A DNA stretch of 64,000 nt. Source: Marinagarivorans sp. GTDB taxonomy: Bacteria; Pseudomonadota; Gammaproteobacteria; Pseudomonadales; Cellvibrionaceae. The stretch is taken from assembly GCA_028281865.1 (NCBI GenBank), contig JANQJB010000017.1:1-64000 (forward strand), read 5' to 3'. The stretch's first letter is position 1. Each line of letters starts with the position of its first letter. The notes under the pieces are model-generated. The model saw only the letters and a program-made list of their open reading frames with translations. It was not told the origin of the DNA and did not search any database. The position numbers and the translations under genes are program-made. This document shows positions 1-7,782 of this stretch, piece after piece.

Positions 1-10
1 ACACAGATCA

Positions 11-39
11 CTGGATCCCGTGTCAAGCACGGGATGACG
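11..39. repeat. REP-like palindromic motif, copy 1
   Basis: A 29-bp motif centred on the palindrome CCCGTGTCAAGCACGGG (6-bp arms, 5-base loop), followed by ATGACG. The identical 29 bases recur at 24345-24373. Short palindromes of this kind are scattered between genes in many proteobacteria. It lies just left of the first attC-like site. Confidence 0.7.
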
Positions 40-72
40 GAGGAGTAAATTGAAAATCGTGATACAAACAGC

Positions 73-150
73 ATTTAACAATGCCGTCAACGTGACCGCT
101 ATTTCGGTGCTTCGTACCTTCATATCGGCACGTTACCGCAGGCGTTAACG
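73..150 (+). other. attC-like recombination site 1
   Basis: This 78-bp imperfect palindrome begins ATTTAAC (fits the RYYYAAC inverse core) and ends GCGTTAACG. The reverse complement of the right end pairs with the left end through TTAAC, TGC and AACGTG blocks, with a few unpaired bases, which is how integron attC sites fold. The next gene starts 4 bases after the right core, typical of a cassette gene. The right core GTTAACG departs from the GTTRRRY consensus, so this is a good candidate but not proven. Confidence 0.5.
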
Positions 151-153
151 TCT

Positions 154-561
154 ATGGAACTTCCAGAAATAACTGTAAAAATTTGGGTGCAGCCACATAG
201 AGCATACGGATACGTGAAATCTGTAGATACATGTTGGAGAGATGATATACCAGCCCAAGGGCTGTTCCAGTCATTTAAAGATAATTCTGGTGAAGGCGAT
301 AAAACCGAGATCGATTACGAATTCCCTTTAACTGAAATTACAGTTACTGAAAGCCAGATAAGCGAATTACTATCACTTATTGATTCTGCAACTTATAGTT
401 TTGTTGAGCCTAGGTCACCGCAGGCTCTTGGAATGTCTCATTATGGCCTCCAAATAGAAAGAGGTTCACACATCGTCACCTTAGGCTGGTACGGTTTCGA
501 ATATCAAGATGAAATATTTCAAAAAATATGGAGCTATGTAGATGATATTATCAACGTTTGA
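154..561 (+). CDS. hypothetical protein in a cassette-like setting
   Basis: The 135-residue product has no signal peptide, membrane segment or motif I recognise. It is acidic and aromatic-rich (about a dozen Tyr and Trp), suggesting a compact soluble alpha/beta protein. The ATG lies 4 bases after the right core of an attC-like palindrome and has no clear Shine-Dalgarno sequence, as in many integron cassette genes. A truncated IS3 end begins about 30 bases after the stop, so this cassette's own downstream recombination site may have been lost. Low GC and no recognisable relatives fit acquired DNA. The function is unknown. Confidence 0.6.
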   Translation: MELPEITVKIWVQPHRAYGYVKSVDTCWRDDIPAQGLFQSFKDNSGEGDKTEIDYEFPLTEITVTESQISELLSLIDSATYSFVEPRSPQALGMSHYGLQIERGSHIVTLGWYGFEYQDEIFQKIWSYVDDIINV

Positions 562-591
562 CAAGGCCAGGCATGACGCTGCGCTGGACTC

Positions 592-720
592 TGAAGTTCC
601 CCCCAAGAGGTAGACACTTATTTTAATCAAGAGATAGGTGTTTTATGGGAAAGATATTAAGTGAAGAGCGGGTACTCGAATACTCGAGAGAATTTAAAGT
701 TAAGATTGTAGAGCTGACCG
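592..720 (+). mobile_element. IS3-family left-end remnant
   Basis: From about 592 the sequence reads TGAAGTTCCCCCCAAGAGG followed by TAGACACTTA, resembling the terminal repeat of IS3-family elements. An orfA start codon follows at 645. Only the first ~25 codons of orfA are recognisable and no orfB or right end is present, so this is a fragment left by deletion. Confidence 0.55.
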
Positions 721-804
721 ATAAGCTCAGGAGAAACGACCCATGTCCCTGTGGATCTAGGAGGTTATTTTAAAAATTGTTGCCTAAAGTCTGGCTGCTT
801 TTGA
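645..804 (+). pseudogene. broken orfA N-terminus fused to a frameshifted SEC-C tail
   Basis: The reading frame from the ATG at 645 gives an N-terminus typical of IS3 OrfA (EYSREFKVKIVELTDKL) and then switches abruptly to RRNDPCPCGSRRLF, the start of a SEC-C zinc-binding motif, before a stop at 771. Ignoring one T of the T-run at 768-771 lets the motif continue as KNCCLKSG to a stop at 802-804, giving the full Cys-x-Cys...Cys-Cys signature. Two events are therefore visible: a join between an IS end and the 3' end of an unrelated SEC-C gene, and a single-base frameshift. Neither piece can be functional as it stands. Confidence 0.55.
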
Positions 805-864
805 CGGTGCTAATCGTAATTATTATCGTCGTTAAAATAACCTTATATACAAATATATAGTAAA

Positions 865-923
865 ATATAACAATGCAAGCAATAAGGACGCGCTAAAGCG
901 CGCCCGTTATAAAAGCGTTAATT
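865..923 (+). other. attC-like recombination site 2
   Basis: This 59-bp palindrome has the classic attC size. It begins ATATAAC, has a central stem GGACGCGCT/AGCGCGCCC, and ends GCGTTAATT. The arms pair along TAAC, AATAAGG/CCGTTAT and GCGCGCT, leaving a few extrahelical bases. The next coding sequence starts 12 bases after the right core. Of the candidates here this one looks most like a textbook attC, although the right core GTTAATT is not a perfect GTTRRRY. Confidence 0.6.
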
Positions 924-935
924 GTAAGGATAGAT

Positions 936-1547
936 ATGGAAAAATTACTGTTGATTACGCTAGTTTTATCAAATGTAGCTGTTTCAGAAACAATATATCA
1001 GTGCAAAGACAATTGGGGAAAAACGAATTTTCAGGATAAACCTTGTAAATCTACTGATAATTTAGTGAAAAAAAATAAGAGCAAAGGAGTATCTTCAAGA
1101 TCTAATTCGAATCATTCAATGTGGGTTGAGCCTAACTATGTAGATACTCAATATTCAGCTCTTTTTAAAAGCATTAGCATTGAAAAAGCTTCTACCAGCG
1201 ATCCAATTCAGAAAAGTATACCCTTTGGCTGGAAGCCATATTATGTTAAAGCAAAAGTTGAGGATGTTTATAAAGGGAATTTGGTCAAAGGGGATATATT
1301 AAGCCTATTGGTTTACTTGACTCCTCCTTTTAAAGATGGTGAAGATAAATTAAACAATGAATTCATTTTGAGCTTTTGCCGATCAAAAGGGGGAATAAAT
1401 TATACAAGTAGAGATTTTCTTGTTACCTCCCCAACACCGAGTAATTTATCAAAATTTATTGATGTTCGTGAAAATGGCACAGGTTACAAAGGATCAGGCG
1501 ATTGTACTGGCAATTATCCAGCGCTAAATCCGGACACACATAACTAA
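936..1547 (+). CDS. secreted DUF4124-like protein
   Basis: The 203-residue product opens with a signal peptide (residues 1-17, cut likely after AVS or SET). Residues ~20-38 match the DUF4124 pattern IYQCKDNWGKTNFQDKPC, found at the N-terminus of many small periplasmic proteins of gammaproteobacteria. The remaining ~150 residues are not recognised and contain two further Cys (in FCRSKGG and GDCTGN) that could form a disulfide. The start follows GTAAGGA at about 8 bases. It sits between two attC-like sites, and its stop overlaps the beginning of the downstream one, so it is probably a cassette gene. Its function is unknown. Confidence 0.65.
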   Translation: MEKLLLITLVLSNVAVSETIYQCKDNWGKTNFQDKPCKSTDNLVKKNKSKGVSSRSNSNHSMWVEPNYVDTQYSALFKSISIEKASTSDPIQKSIPFGWKPYYVKAKVEDVYKGNLVKGDILSLLVYLTPPFKDGEDKLNNEFILSFCRSKGGINYTSRDFLVTSPTPSNLSKFIDVRENGTGYKGSGDCTGNYPALNPDTHN

Positions 1548-1633
1548 TAAATGGGTCAATGCAAGTTGTCGTCTTCGGCGTCAAGTACTCACAAAAGTTT
1601 CGCTTATACTCGTCCATGACCGCGGCGTTAGGC
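1538..1633 (+). other. attC-like recombination site 3
   Basis: This 96-bp imperfect palindrome starts within the last codons of the preceding gene (ACATAAC) and ends GCGTTAGGC, whose GTTAGGC matches the attC right-core consensus GTTRRRY exactly. The inner arms pair through GGGTCAATG near 1553 and CATGACCGCG near 1614. The next gene starts 8 bases downstream. The left core deviates by one base from RYYYAAC. Confidence 0.5.
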
Positions 1634-1640
1634 AATAAAA

Positions 1641-2036
1641 ATGAGAACCAAGCTTGTTAGAACAATCGCATTTTTAATTTGGATTCTAGGATTCACGTTT
1701 TTTATTATTCAGGGCTTTTTACCGTATTGGGCTGAACCAATAGTACTTACTACTACGATAGGAATGGTGTGTTCTTCTTTTATAATTGTAAGTAATCATC
1801 CAAAAGGCTTTTCATATACTCATAATGGAATAGTTGCAGTAATTATATTAATAGCTATTCCAAGCATTTTCTTCTTTCGCAGTATTCCTGGTTCGTTTTT
1901 ATCTTCATTTAATACAGCTATATTTGGTTCGGTTGTCAGCTACTTAATCTTCCTATTACTTTATGTTGTAATCTATTCTGTTTACTGTTTAATTATTAAG
2001 GGTAAAAATGCCTATCAATCAAAAGCGTCTAAATAA
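1641..2036 (+). CDS. small integral membrane protein, unknown
   Basis: A 131-residue protein made almost entirely of four hydrophobic segments (about residues 8-26, 33-51, 62-79 and 90-119), with a short basic C-terminal tail. No conserved family is recognised. The ATG lies 8 bases after the consensus right core GTTAGGC of an attC-like site, and there is no good Shine-Dalgarno sequence, a pattern common for cassette genes. A low-GC, Phe/Ile-rich composition contrasts with the core genes later in the window. It ends 43 bases before the lipoprotein start at 2080, so the two may be co-transcribed. Confidence 0.6.
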   Translation: MRTKLVRTIAFLIWILGFTFFIIQGFLPYWAEPIVLTTTIGMVCSSFIIVSNHPKGFSYTHNGIVAVIILIAIPSIFFFRSIPGSFLSSFNTAIFGSVVSYLIFLLLYVVIYSVYCLIIKGKNAYQSKASK

Positions 2037-2079
2037 ATATAAACTCTCATTTAATTGCTATTTTTTTTATCAAATCCCT

Positions 2080-3708
2080 ATGATTAAACGACTAACTATA
2101 TTTATACTGACAATTATTTTATCAAACTGCTCTTCTGTAACTACCAGCAACAACAAAGTACCTTCTACGCTTGATGAGGCCATTATTCAGCTCAAAACTA
2201 TGCTATCTGAGGAAGATCTGGATCGTATAAAAAATGGCAGCGAAGATGATCTGGCTTTGTTGCATCACGGTTTCGGAACTGGCCTAAGAAATTCGTGGGG
2301 GCTTTGGTCGGGGTCTTCTCTTTCGCGGTGGTTTAACCGAAAAGGTATCGATCACCCTGACGATATGAGCGGAATCATTATTTTATCCTTGTATCGAGAT
2401 CTTCGAGGGGTTCCGCGTAAGCTTGATGAACAAATAGAGTACTATCAAGCCTACTGGGATGAAGTAAAAAATATAGAAAAACGCGAAGCAGAATTAGATC
2501 TGGTCAGAGCTAAACGCAGGAAGGAGGCAATGTTAAAGTGGAAATGGGTCTCCAATAAAGCTCCAACCGCTGTGTTACCTTTGCAGCCAAAATTTCATGA
2601 TATATGGGGACTGGAACCCTATGGCGATGGGTATCTTGTTGTTGTAAAAAAATGGAGAAAAAATTTTAACCCGGTATGGCATGACGGTATATATTTTCTT
2701 TCATCGTCCACAGCAAATCTAAGACCTGTCAGAGTAGAATCCTGTCCTGCAATATACGATGTAGTTGTTGTAGAAAAGGTGGCTAGCTGGCTTTGTAAGG
2801 ACCCTGAAGAGGGCTGGAGTATTGTTACCACAGCTTACCATTCTAAACCCACAAAGCGGATTTTAAACAATATTCCAGACCAAGAATGGCTTAGATTGGG
2901 GAAGGGTGAAACAGGTTTGATCGTTATTAGCTCGGATGCGATATATAGAGAGAGTTCAGGCAGTTTAAATAAAATATATACTGCTTCTTCGCCCACCAGG
3001 GAACATCCAAAATTTGACCATGATGAAGACAGTCGTACGGGGCCTGAATACTTTTTCCCTCACAGAAGCAGTATACCGCTTGAGCATAAAGGGGCAATAT
3101 ACTTCCAAGTAGAAAACACCGGAAACGAAACCGATTTATATCGCTTACCACTAAAGGGTAATGACCTTGAAGGTTTCGACAAAATATTTTTATATGATTA
3201 TGTCGGAAATTGGCAAATTCACACGAGTGATTTTGCTGTAGGGGATGGGAGTGAGTTGTGGATTGGCTCACCTAAGAGTGGAACTCTAGTGAAGATAAGC
3301 AACAATGGGGAGGTAAAGATAGCCTCTTTGTTTAATCAGCTATCCCATATCAATTCAATTGATGATCGTAAGAACCCGAGTAACTGGAAAACGCACTTGC
3401 CTACTGGCGCAATCCATGTCAGAGGGAGCACTATGTTCCTAGCTGGCACGAACGGAATTGCTAAGGTAGAACAAGGAAAAGTCACTCCAATTGTTTACTT
3501 TACTTATCCAAACGGCATGGCTCGCACCCCATATATTTTGCGACCTCAATACAATTATCATATTAAGCCTCAAAGGCTAGGGCTGTTTGGTGATGGTAGC
3601 TTTATCATTGGTGATCGATTTAGTGGAGTATATATAATTCAGAAAACCGACAATGGTTATGAGATTTATTTACCATCAATCTCGAATGATAGTTACTCAA
3701 TTCATTAG
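2080..3708 (+). CDS. large lipoprotein of unknown function
   Basis: The frame is open from 2008, but the ATG at 2080 gives a proper lipoprotein signal (MIKRLTIFILTIILSNC, lipobox LSNC with Cys 17), so I place the start there; the mature protein has ~525 residues. Residues ~85-130 resemble a small DUF6794-type module seen in orphan proteins (helical, with the motif HPDDMSGIIILSLYRDLRG); this is from memory and weak. The rest is rich in beta strands with repeated Gly-Asp-Gly turns (e.g. LFGDGSFIIGDRFSG near the end), consistent with a beta-propeller-like sensor or binding domain. The stop abuts the first, partial copy of the ~70-bp interspersed repeat. Confidence 0.6.
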   Translation: MIKRLTIFILTIILSNCSSVTTSNNKVPSTLDEAIIQLKTMLSEEDLDRIKNGSEDDLALLHHGFGTGLRNSWGLWSGSSLSRWFNRKGIDHPDDMSGIIILSLYRDLRGVPRKLDEQIEYYQAYWDEVKNIEKREAELDLVRAKRRKEAMLKWKWVSNKAPTAVLPLQPKFHDIWGLEPYGDGYLVVVKKWRKNFNPVWHDGIYFLSSSTANLRPVRVESCPAIYDVVVVEKVASWLCKDPEEGWSIVTTAYHSKPTKRILNNIPDQEWLRLGKGETGLIVISSDAIYRESSGSLNKIYTASSPTREHPKFDHDEDSRTGPEYFFPHRSSIPLEHKGAIYFQVENTGNETDLYRLPLKGNDLEGFDKIFLYDYVGNWQIHTSDFAVGDGSELWIGSPKSGTLVKISNNGEVKIASLFNQLSHINSIDDRKNPSNWKTHLPTGAIHVRGSTMFLAGTNGIAKVEQGKVTPIVYFTYPNGMARTPYILRPQYNYHIKPQRLGLFGDGSFIIGDRFSGVYIIQKTDNGYEIYLPSISNDSYSIH

Positions 3709-3740
3709 TAATAGGGTAGAGAGATTTTATTTTGATCAAT
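3708..3740 (+). repeat. interspersed ~70-bp palindromic repeat, partial copy (left arm)
   Basis: The bases following the stop codon read ATAGGGTAGAGAGATTTTAT then TTTGATCAATC, matching the left arm of the full copies at 5515, 6443, 7650, 9111 and 9974. Similarity stops after GATCAATC, so the right arm is absent or diverged. It marks the left edge of the repeat-separated module array. Confidence 0.6.
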
Positions 3741-3960
3741 CTGTGGTTGCGGTTGTCAATTTCTTTGCTTCTTACAGCAACAATCTTTATAGTCAAGTCA
3801 GCTTACTTTCGTCACTAGGCTATATATCGCCCATAGAATATGATCAAAGCGTATCGTAAAATCACGCGTGTCCATTTTTTCCGGTGAAAATCGCTCCCTT
3901 TATCCAGCAATTACACCACATCTTTTAATGCAATCTCTGACAAGAATACGAGCCCAATTC

Positions 3961-5508
3961 ATGATAACGACGGTAAAACATGTTTTCTTTTTGATGTTCG
4001 CTCTGCTTAATATGGCTGGGCTATCAAGCCTCGCAGGTACAAGAGCCGAATCAAAACCCAACTTTCTGTTTATTGCTATTGACGATATGAACGACCACTT
4101 TGGTTTTCTTTCTCAGGAAACTGGCAATAACTTCAACCAGCTCTACCCTGATCCACTGATTCGAAAGCAAGTATTGGCGCGACTATCCCCTAGCATTGAT
4201 AGATTTGCAGGCGAGGCAGTCACCTTTACTCGGGCGTATACCGCTGCACCGGTTTGTAACCCAAGTCGAGTTTCTTTAATGTTCGGCGCGCATCCATTTA
4301 ACACGGGGATATATGCAAACAATGCTTATCAGCGCAGCTTGCCTACCAGCAAAAACCGTGTCTCAATAGCTCAGTTGCTTAAAAACGGGGGCTACTACAC
4401 CGCTGGGCTCGGAAAAATCTTTCATTCCCCTCGGCCTAAAAATGGTTTTGACTTTCCTGACGAAAGATACTCCTGGAGTAAATGGATAAACAGGCCCGTT
4501 GGCGCTTCAGGCAAATTGATAGACACCGGTGCTCCCCGCTTAAAATTTATTGGTCAACTTGAAAATACAACAGAAAAAACTGCCGATTGGCAAAATGCTA
4601 AATTTATTGCCGATGTAATTAGCAACAGAAGTGCGACCATCACCGACTATGAAAATAAAAAGCAACAACTGACACTTCCAAAAGATAAACCATTCTTTTT
4701 AGCGCTCGGAATTTTCCGCCCACATATTCCTTGGTATTTGCCAAAAGAATATTATGAGGAGTTTCCACTACATGAAATAGGTGTTACGGAAGATACCATA
4801 GAGCACATGTATCACGATATGCAGGATTTACCCGAAGCGGGCGTGAAAAAAAGCGGACTCGATCACGGCATTATTAAGGAACTGTTTAAACAAGCTATTG
4901 CTGGAAAATATCCAGGTGGAAAGTTAAGCGCATATAAACGTATGATACAGGCGTACATAGCAAGCGTGGCTTATGTTGACGATTGTCTTGATCTGGTATT
5001 TAACGCGTTAGATAAAAGCGGTTATGCGGATAATACGATTGTTGTTTTGTGGAGCGATCACGGTTGGCATACCTCGTCAAAATATACTTTCGACAAATTA
5101 ACCTTATGGGAACCTTCGACCAAATCGTTATTAATGATCCGAGACCCCCGAATTAAACCGGGGGGCAAGAAATCGAAGAGAGTTGTCAGCTTATTGGATA
5201 TATATCCCACAATAGCTAAAATGGCCGGTGTTACTCCGACAACCGAAGTTGATGGGCGCGATATATCACAGCTTTTATCGAATCCAGATATGCCGTGGCC
5301 AGAAAGTGCAGTCTCAACATTTCACAAAGGTAACCATACACTCAGAACGCGAGATTGGCGGCTGATACGTTACGCCGATGGTTCTAAAGAAATGTACCAC
5401 ATGGTTCAGGATCCCTATGAATTAATTAATCTTTCCGGAAAACCGGCATTTGCCGAGCAGGAAAAAAACTTGGAAGCCCAACTTAATAAAATTCTTTCCG
5501 GAGGGTAG
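3961..5508 (+). CDS. secreted type I sulfatase, iduronate-2-sulfatase-like
   Basis: The frame is open from 3868, but the ATG at 3961 places a signal peptide (residues 1-~28) directly ahead of the catalytic domain. The 515-residue product has metal-binding Asp41-Asp42 in FIAIDDMND and the sulfatase signature C-x-P-x-R as CNPSR (Cys99, the residue converted to formylglycine), followed by GAHP. It also has the substrate-region motifs GKIFHSPRPKNGFDFP and SDHGWHT. This layout matches the iduronate-2-sulfatase/S1_7-like branch, which desulfates polysaccharides in marine degraders. No maturase (anSME or FGE) or glycoside hydrolase lies nearby. It forms the first module between two copies of the interspersed repeat. 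Confidence 0.9.
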   Translation: MITTVKHVFFLMFALLNMAGLSSLAGTRAESKPNFLFIAIDDMNDHFGFLSQETGNNFNQLYPDPLIRKQVLARLSPSIDRFAGEAVTFTRAYTAAPVCNPSRVSLMFGAHPFNTGIYANNAYQRSLPTSKNRVSIAQLLKNGGYYTAGLGKIFHSPRPKNGFDFPDERYSWSKWINRPVGASGKLIDTGAPRLKFIGQLENTTEKTADWQNAKFIADVISNRSATITDYENKKQQLTLPKDKPFFLALGIFRPHIPWYLPKEYYEEFPLHEIGVTEDTIEHMYHDMQDLPEAGVKKSGLDHGIIKELFKQAIAGKYPGGKLSAYKRMIQAYIASVAYVDDCLDLVFNALDKSGYADNTIVVLWSDHGWHTSSKYTFDKLTLWEPSTKSLLMIRDPRIKPGGKKSKRVVSLLDIYPTIAKMAGVTPTTEVDGRDISQLLSNPDMPWPESAVSTFHKGNHTLRTRDWRLIRYADGSKEMYHMVQDPYELINLSGKPAFAEQEKNLEAQLNKILSGG

Positions 5509-5514
5509 TGCAGC

Positions 5515-5584
5515 AATAGGAGACGGAAGAATTTTATTTTGATCAATCAACAGTCTCTGAATAAATATAAATCCCTCTGTTCCT
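5515..5584 (+). repeat. interspersed ~70-bp palindromic repeat, copy 2
   Basis: A full copy starting 7 bases after the sulfatase stop. The left arm is GGAGACGGAAGAATTTTATT, the centre holds CAATCAACAGTCTCTG, and the right arm is AATATAAATCCCTCTGTTCC. The arms pair imperfectly over ~20 bases. Confidence 0.8.
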
Positions 5585-5625
5585 TTTTATTAACCAACAA
5601 CCAATATTAAAGTATGGGAGAGTAT

Positions 5626-6429
5626 ATGATTATCATTAGTTCTAGAAAGTCGTTTAACAACCCTGATGTATTGAGTGACTCGGGCCACGAATATAGAGAA
5701 ATTGACCTGTCGGATGATAGTTTGATACGAAAAATCGAATCTGAAGCGCAGTTGCTATCAGAGTTAGAAGAAAAACGCGTTTTGATGCTTGTTCATGGTT
5801 ACAATAACGAGCAAGACGAAGTTTACGATGCTTATTCTGTGATAGAAAAGAAAGTGACACACCATCTTGGTGAAGAATTTGATTTGATTATTGGGTATTC
5901 GTGGCCTGGAGGAGATAAGGGATTAGAATGGTGGGCATCTAAAAAAAGGGCAAATGCTGTGGCGAGAAGGTTTCGCTTCTTAGTCGAAAAAATATCAGCC
6001 AAAACTAGCTCTTTAGACGTAATGTCCCATAGCTTAGGCGCTAGGGTAGTACTCAAAGCTCTGAAGCAATCCCAACACGAATCCTTACTGAGAAACTATT
6101 TTTGCACCGCTCCTGCTGTCGATAATGAAGTCCTCGAACGTGGCGAGGAGTTTCACGATTCAGTAAGCAAAAACGAAGGTATATTTGTATTCCACTCAAA
6201 AAGAGATGGTGTTCTAGCGGGAGCTTATAGAATCGCAGAATTTGATAACGCGCTCGGGCTATATGGTCCAGAAGATAAACAATATATACAGAACAAAACT
6301 AAGAATATTTATGTCGCTAATTGTAAGAGAAGGGTGGATAGCCACGGGGCTTACAAGAGAAGTGATGCCGTTTATAAATACATTGCATCATCGTTAGCTA
6401 AAGCGCCCGTTAAGTTTAAAACGTTATAA
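5626..6429 (+). CDS. DUF900-type alpha/beta hydrolase
   Basis: An ATG occurs at 5614, but the one at 5626 is preceded by GGGAG at 5-base spacing, so I prefer it (267 residues). The protein has the alpha/beta-hydrolase layout: MLVHGYNN (oxyanion region) near residue 50, YSWPGG near 90, and the nucleophile elbow SHSLGARV with Ser near 135, followed by a KRANAVARRFR helix pattern typical of DUF900 proteins. A His late in the sequence (VDSHGAYKRSD) and an intermediate Asp or Glu could complete the triad. The substrate is unknown, and relatives act as esterases or remain uncharacterised. Its last codons are encoded by a 28-nt repeat also found behind the next gene. It is the second module of the array. 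Confidence 0.75.
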   Translation: MIIISSRKSFNNPDVLSDSGHEYREIDLSDDSLIRKIESEAQLLSELEEKRVLMLVHGYNNEQDEVYDAYSVIEKKVTHHLGEEFDLIIGYSWPGGDKGLEWWASKKRANAVARRFRFLVEKISAKTSSLDVMSHSLGARVVLKALKQSQHESLLRNYFCTAPAVDNEVLERGEEFHDSVSKNEGIFVFHSKRDGVLAGAYRIAEFDNALGLYGPEDKQYIQNKTKNIYVANCKRRVDSHGAYKRSDAVYKYIASSLAKAPVKFKTL

Positions 6430-6432
6430 ATA
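6405..6432 (+). repeat. 28-nt exact repeat overlapping a gene end, copy 1
   Basis: The 28 bases starting GCCCGTTAAG and ending TTATAAATA recur exactly at 7571-7598. This copy encodes the last codons and stop of the DUF900 gene. The GTTAAG...CGTTATAA pattern resembles the right half (L'-R' boxes) of an attC site, and a loose left half can be drawn from ~6370. Confidence 0.6.
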
Positions 6433-6442
6433 ATTACTAGAG

Positions 6443-6513
6443 AATAGTGGGCGGGGGATTTAATTTTGATCGATCAAAAGCCTCTGAATAAATATAAATA
6501 CTTCCGTCCTATT
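6443..6513 (+). repeat. interspersed ~70-bp palindromic repeat, copy 3
   Basis: Begins 14 bases after the DUF900 stop. The left arm is GGGCGGGGGATTTAATTTTG, the centre GATCAAAAGCCTCTG and the right arm AATATAAATACTTCCGTCC. The arms are less symmetric than in the copies at 5515 and 9974. Confidence 0.75.
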
Positions 6514-6527
6514 TTTGTTGACGTGGT

Positions 6528-7550
6528 ATGCAAAAAGAAGTGGTAGAAACCATGAATGACAATCCAGTTAATGAGGGTTGGAAAGAGCGTTTAGGGTTCG
6601 CATCAGGTACTGTGCTTTTGTGGGCTCTTGTTTTGACTAAATTACTTCCAATCGCCTCTACAATTCAACTCCCGCACGGCCTGCGGTATGTCGATCCAAC
6701 AGGATATGCCGATTTCGACGTGCCGGTATTCTCACTCCTGACACTGCTTGGAGGTCTAGGGATTACTGGATTACTACTTGGAGTTCTTCATGTGGGTGCT
6801 CGCGGTTTGTGGCTCGCGGCAATTACAGACAATAGTTATGTAGAGAGTACTGCTGGAATAGACAGGTTTTGCCAGAAAACGTTTGTATCGGTTTTCTCAG
6901 TGGCTAGGTATGCCGTGTTAATGTTGTTGGTTTTTCCTTTTATGTTTGCAGCCATCGGCTTACAGCGTGCTCTACATCGGCTCTTTATAGTCGAATCTTT
7001 GGGCTTTGGCATGGTTTTGTACTTTGTTGCCTTAGTGGCTGTGGTAATAGCAACGCAGTTACCGCTTATGATCTGGTGGGTGCGTCGAAGCTCACGGACT
7101 AAAAACGTCCAATGGCCGCCCCCACCAATTAATTTTCTTTTTCGTCTAATACCAAATCAAATTAACGTGTTATCAGCTATTGCAATACCGATGCTCTTCT
7201 TCTTTATAATATGCTTAACATTGTTCTTGAGCTATAAAGCTGAGTTAGTTGTCTCTGATACTTTCTATGACGAAAAAGCCTCTGTTGTTGATGCCCGAAT
7301 AAATCTTGGCGGAATGACCTCCGACATAACAAAAGCACGGTTAGTTCTCGTAAACAGTAAGAGACAAACAATACGCGACCTATCCTTTGTCCGACTTGGT
7401 TCGGGTAATTATGCTACACGTATCCACCTTTCAGGTCTTTCGCCCGGTAGGTATGGTGTCATACTTGAGTATCCCTATATAGATATGAGTCTTATACCAT
7501 TTCACATTCAACGATTGAGACGTGAACAATGGATTCTTTTCGCCATGTAA
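6528..7550 (+). CDS. orphan membrane protein with C-terminal beta domain
   Basis: The 340-residue product is not recognised. Five hydrophobic segments are visible (about residues 22-42, 66-88, 123-148, 158-182 and 215-238), followed by an extracytoplasmic C-terminal part of ~95 residues that is rich in beta strands and ends in GLSPGRYGVILEYPYIDMS, resembling an immunoglobulin-like sandwich. A later ATG at 6552 is a possible alternative start; neither has a strong ribosome-binding site. It is the third module of the repeat-separated array. A membrane anchor plus a beta-sandwich could present a binding or regulatory domain at the surface, but no function can be assigned. Confidence 0.55.
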   Translation: MQKEVVETMNDNPVNEGWKERLGFASGTVLLWALVLTKLLPIASTIQLPHGLRYVDPTGYADFDVPVFSLLTLLGGLGITGLLLGVLHVGARGLWLAAITDNSYVESTAGIDRFCQKTFVSVFSVARYAVLMLLVFPFMFAAIGLQRALHRLFIVESLGFGMVLYFVALVAVVIATQLPLMIWWVRRSSRTKNVQWPPPPINFLFRLIPNQINVLSAIAIPMLFFFIICLTLFLSYKAELVVSDTFYDEKASVVDARINLGGMTSDITKARLVLVNSKRQTIRDLSFVRLGSGNYATRIHLSGLSPGRYGVILEYPYIDMSLIPFHIQRLRREQWILFAM

Positions 7551-7570
7551 AGATTGGCCTAAGTTAAGTT

Positions 7571-7598
7571 GCCCGTTAAGTTTAAAACGTTATAAATA
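7571..7598 (+). repeat. 28-nt exact repeat, copy 2
   Basis: Identical to 6405-6432 and located 20 bases after the stop of the membrane-protein gene. Two unrelated genes carrying the same 28 bases at their 3' ends is what cassette junctions would produce. Upstream lies GGCCTAAGTTAAGTTG, itself partly repetitive. Confidence 0.6.
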
Positions 7599-7649
7599 TA
7601 GGTGATTCTGGTTCCAGGGGCTAAACTCAGCGAACGCTAGCGGAAGGGC

Positions 7650-7720
7650 AATCGGAGACGGAGGAATTTTATTTTGATCAATCAACAGCCTCTGGAAAAA
7701 TATAAATCCGCCCGTCCCAT
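7650..7720 (+). repeat. interspersed ~70-bp palindromic repeat, copy 4
   Basis: Left arm GAGACGGAGGAATTTTATTT, centre CAATCAACAGCCTCTGG, right arm AATATAAATCCGCCCGTCCC. It lies ~100 bases after the preceding stop and 63 bases before the next start. Confidence 0.8.
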
Positions 7721-7730
7721 TTTTATAGGA

Positions 7731-7766
7731 AGCTAGCGCTTATCTATTACGCGGACGGCGTTAGCT
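7731..7766 (+). other. short inverted repeat ending in an attC-like core
   Basis: AGCTAGCGC at 7731 pairs with GGCGTTAGCT at 7757-7766 across a 17-base spacer. The right arm contains GCGTTAGCT, similar to the core at the end of attC-like site 3. The next gene starts 17 bases later. It is too short for a standard attC and could be a remnant. Confidence 0.3.
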
Positions 7767-7782
7767 GTCTTGAGAGGGGCAT

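Noticed and set aside
3653-3859. 68-codon open frame across the partial repeat copy
   Set aside because: It overlaps the end of the lipoprotein gene in another frame, has no ribosome-binding site and is largely repeat-derived.
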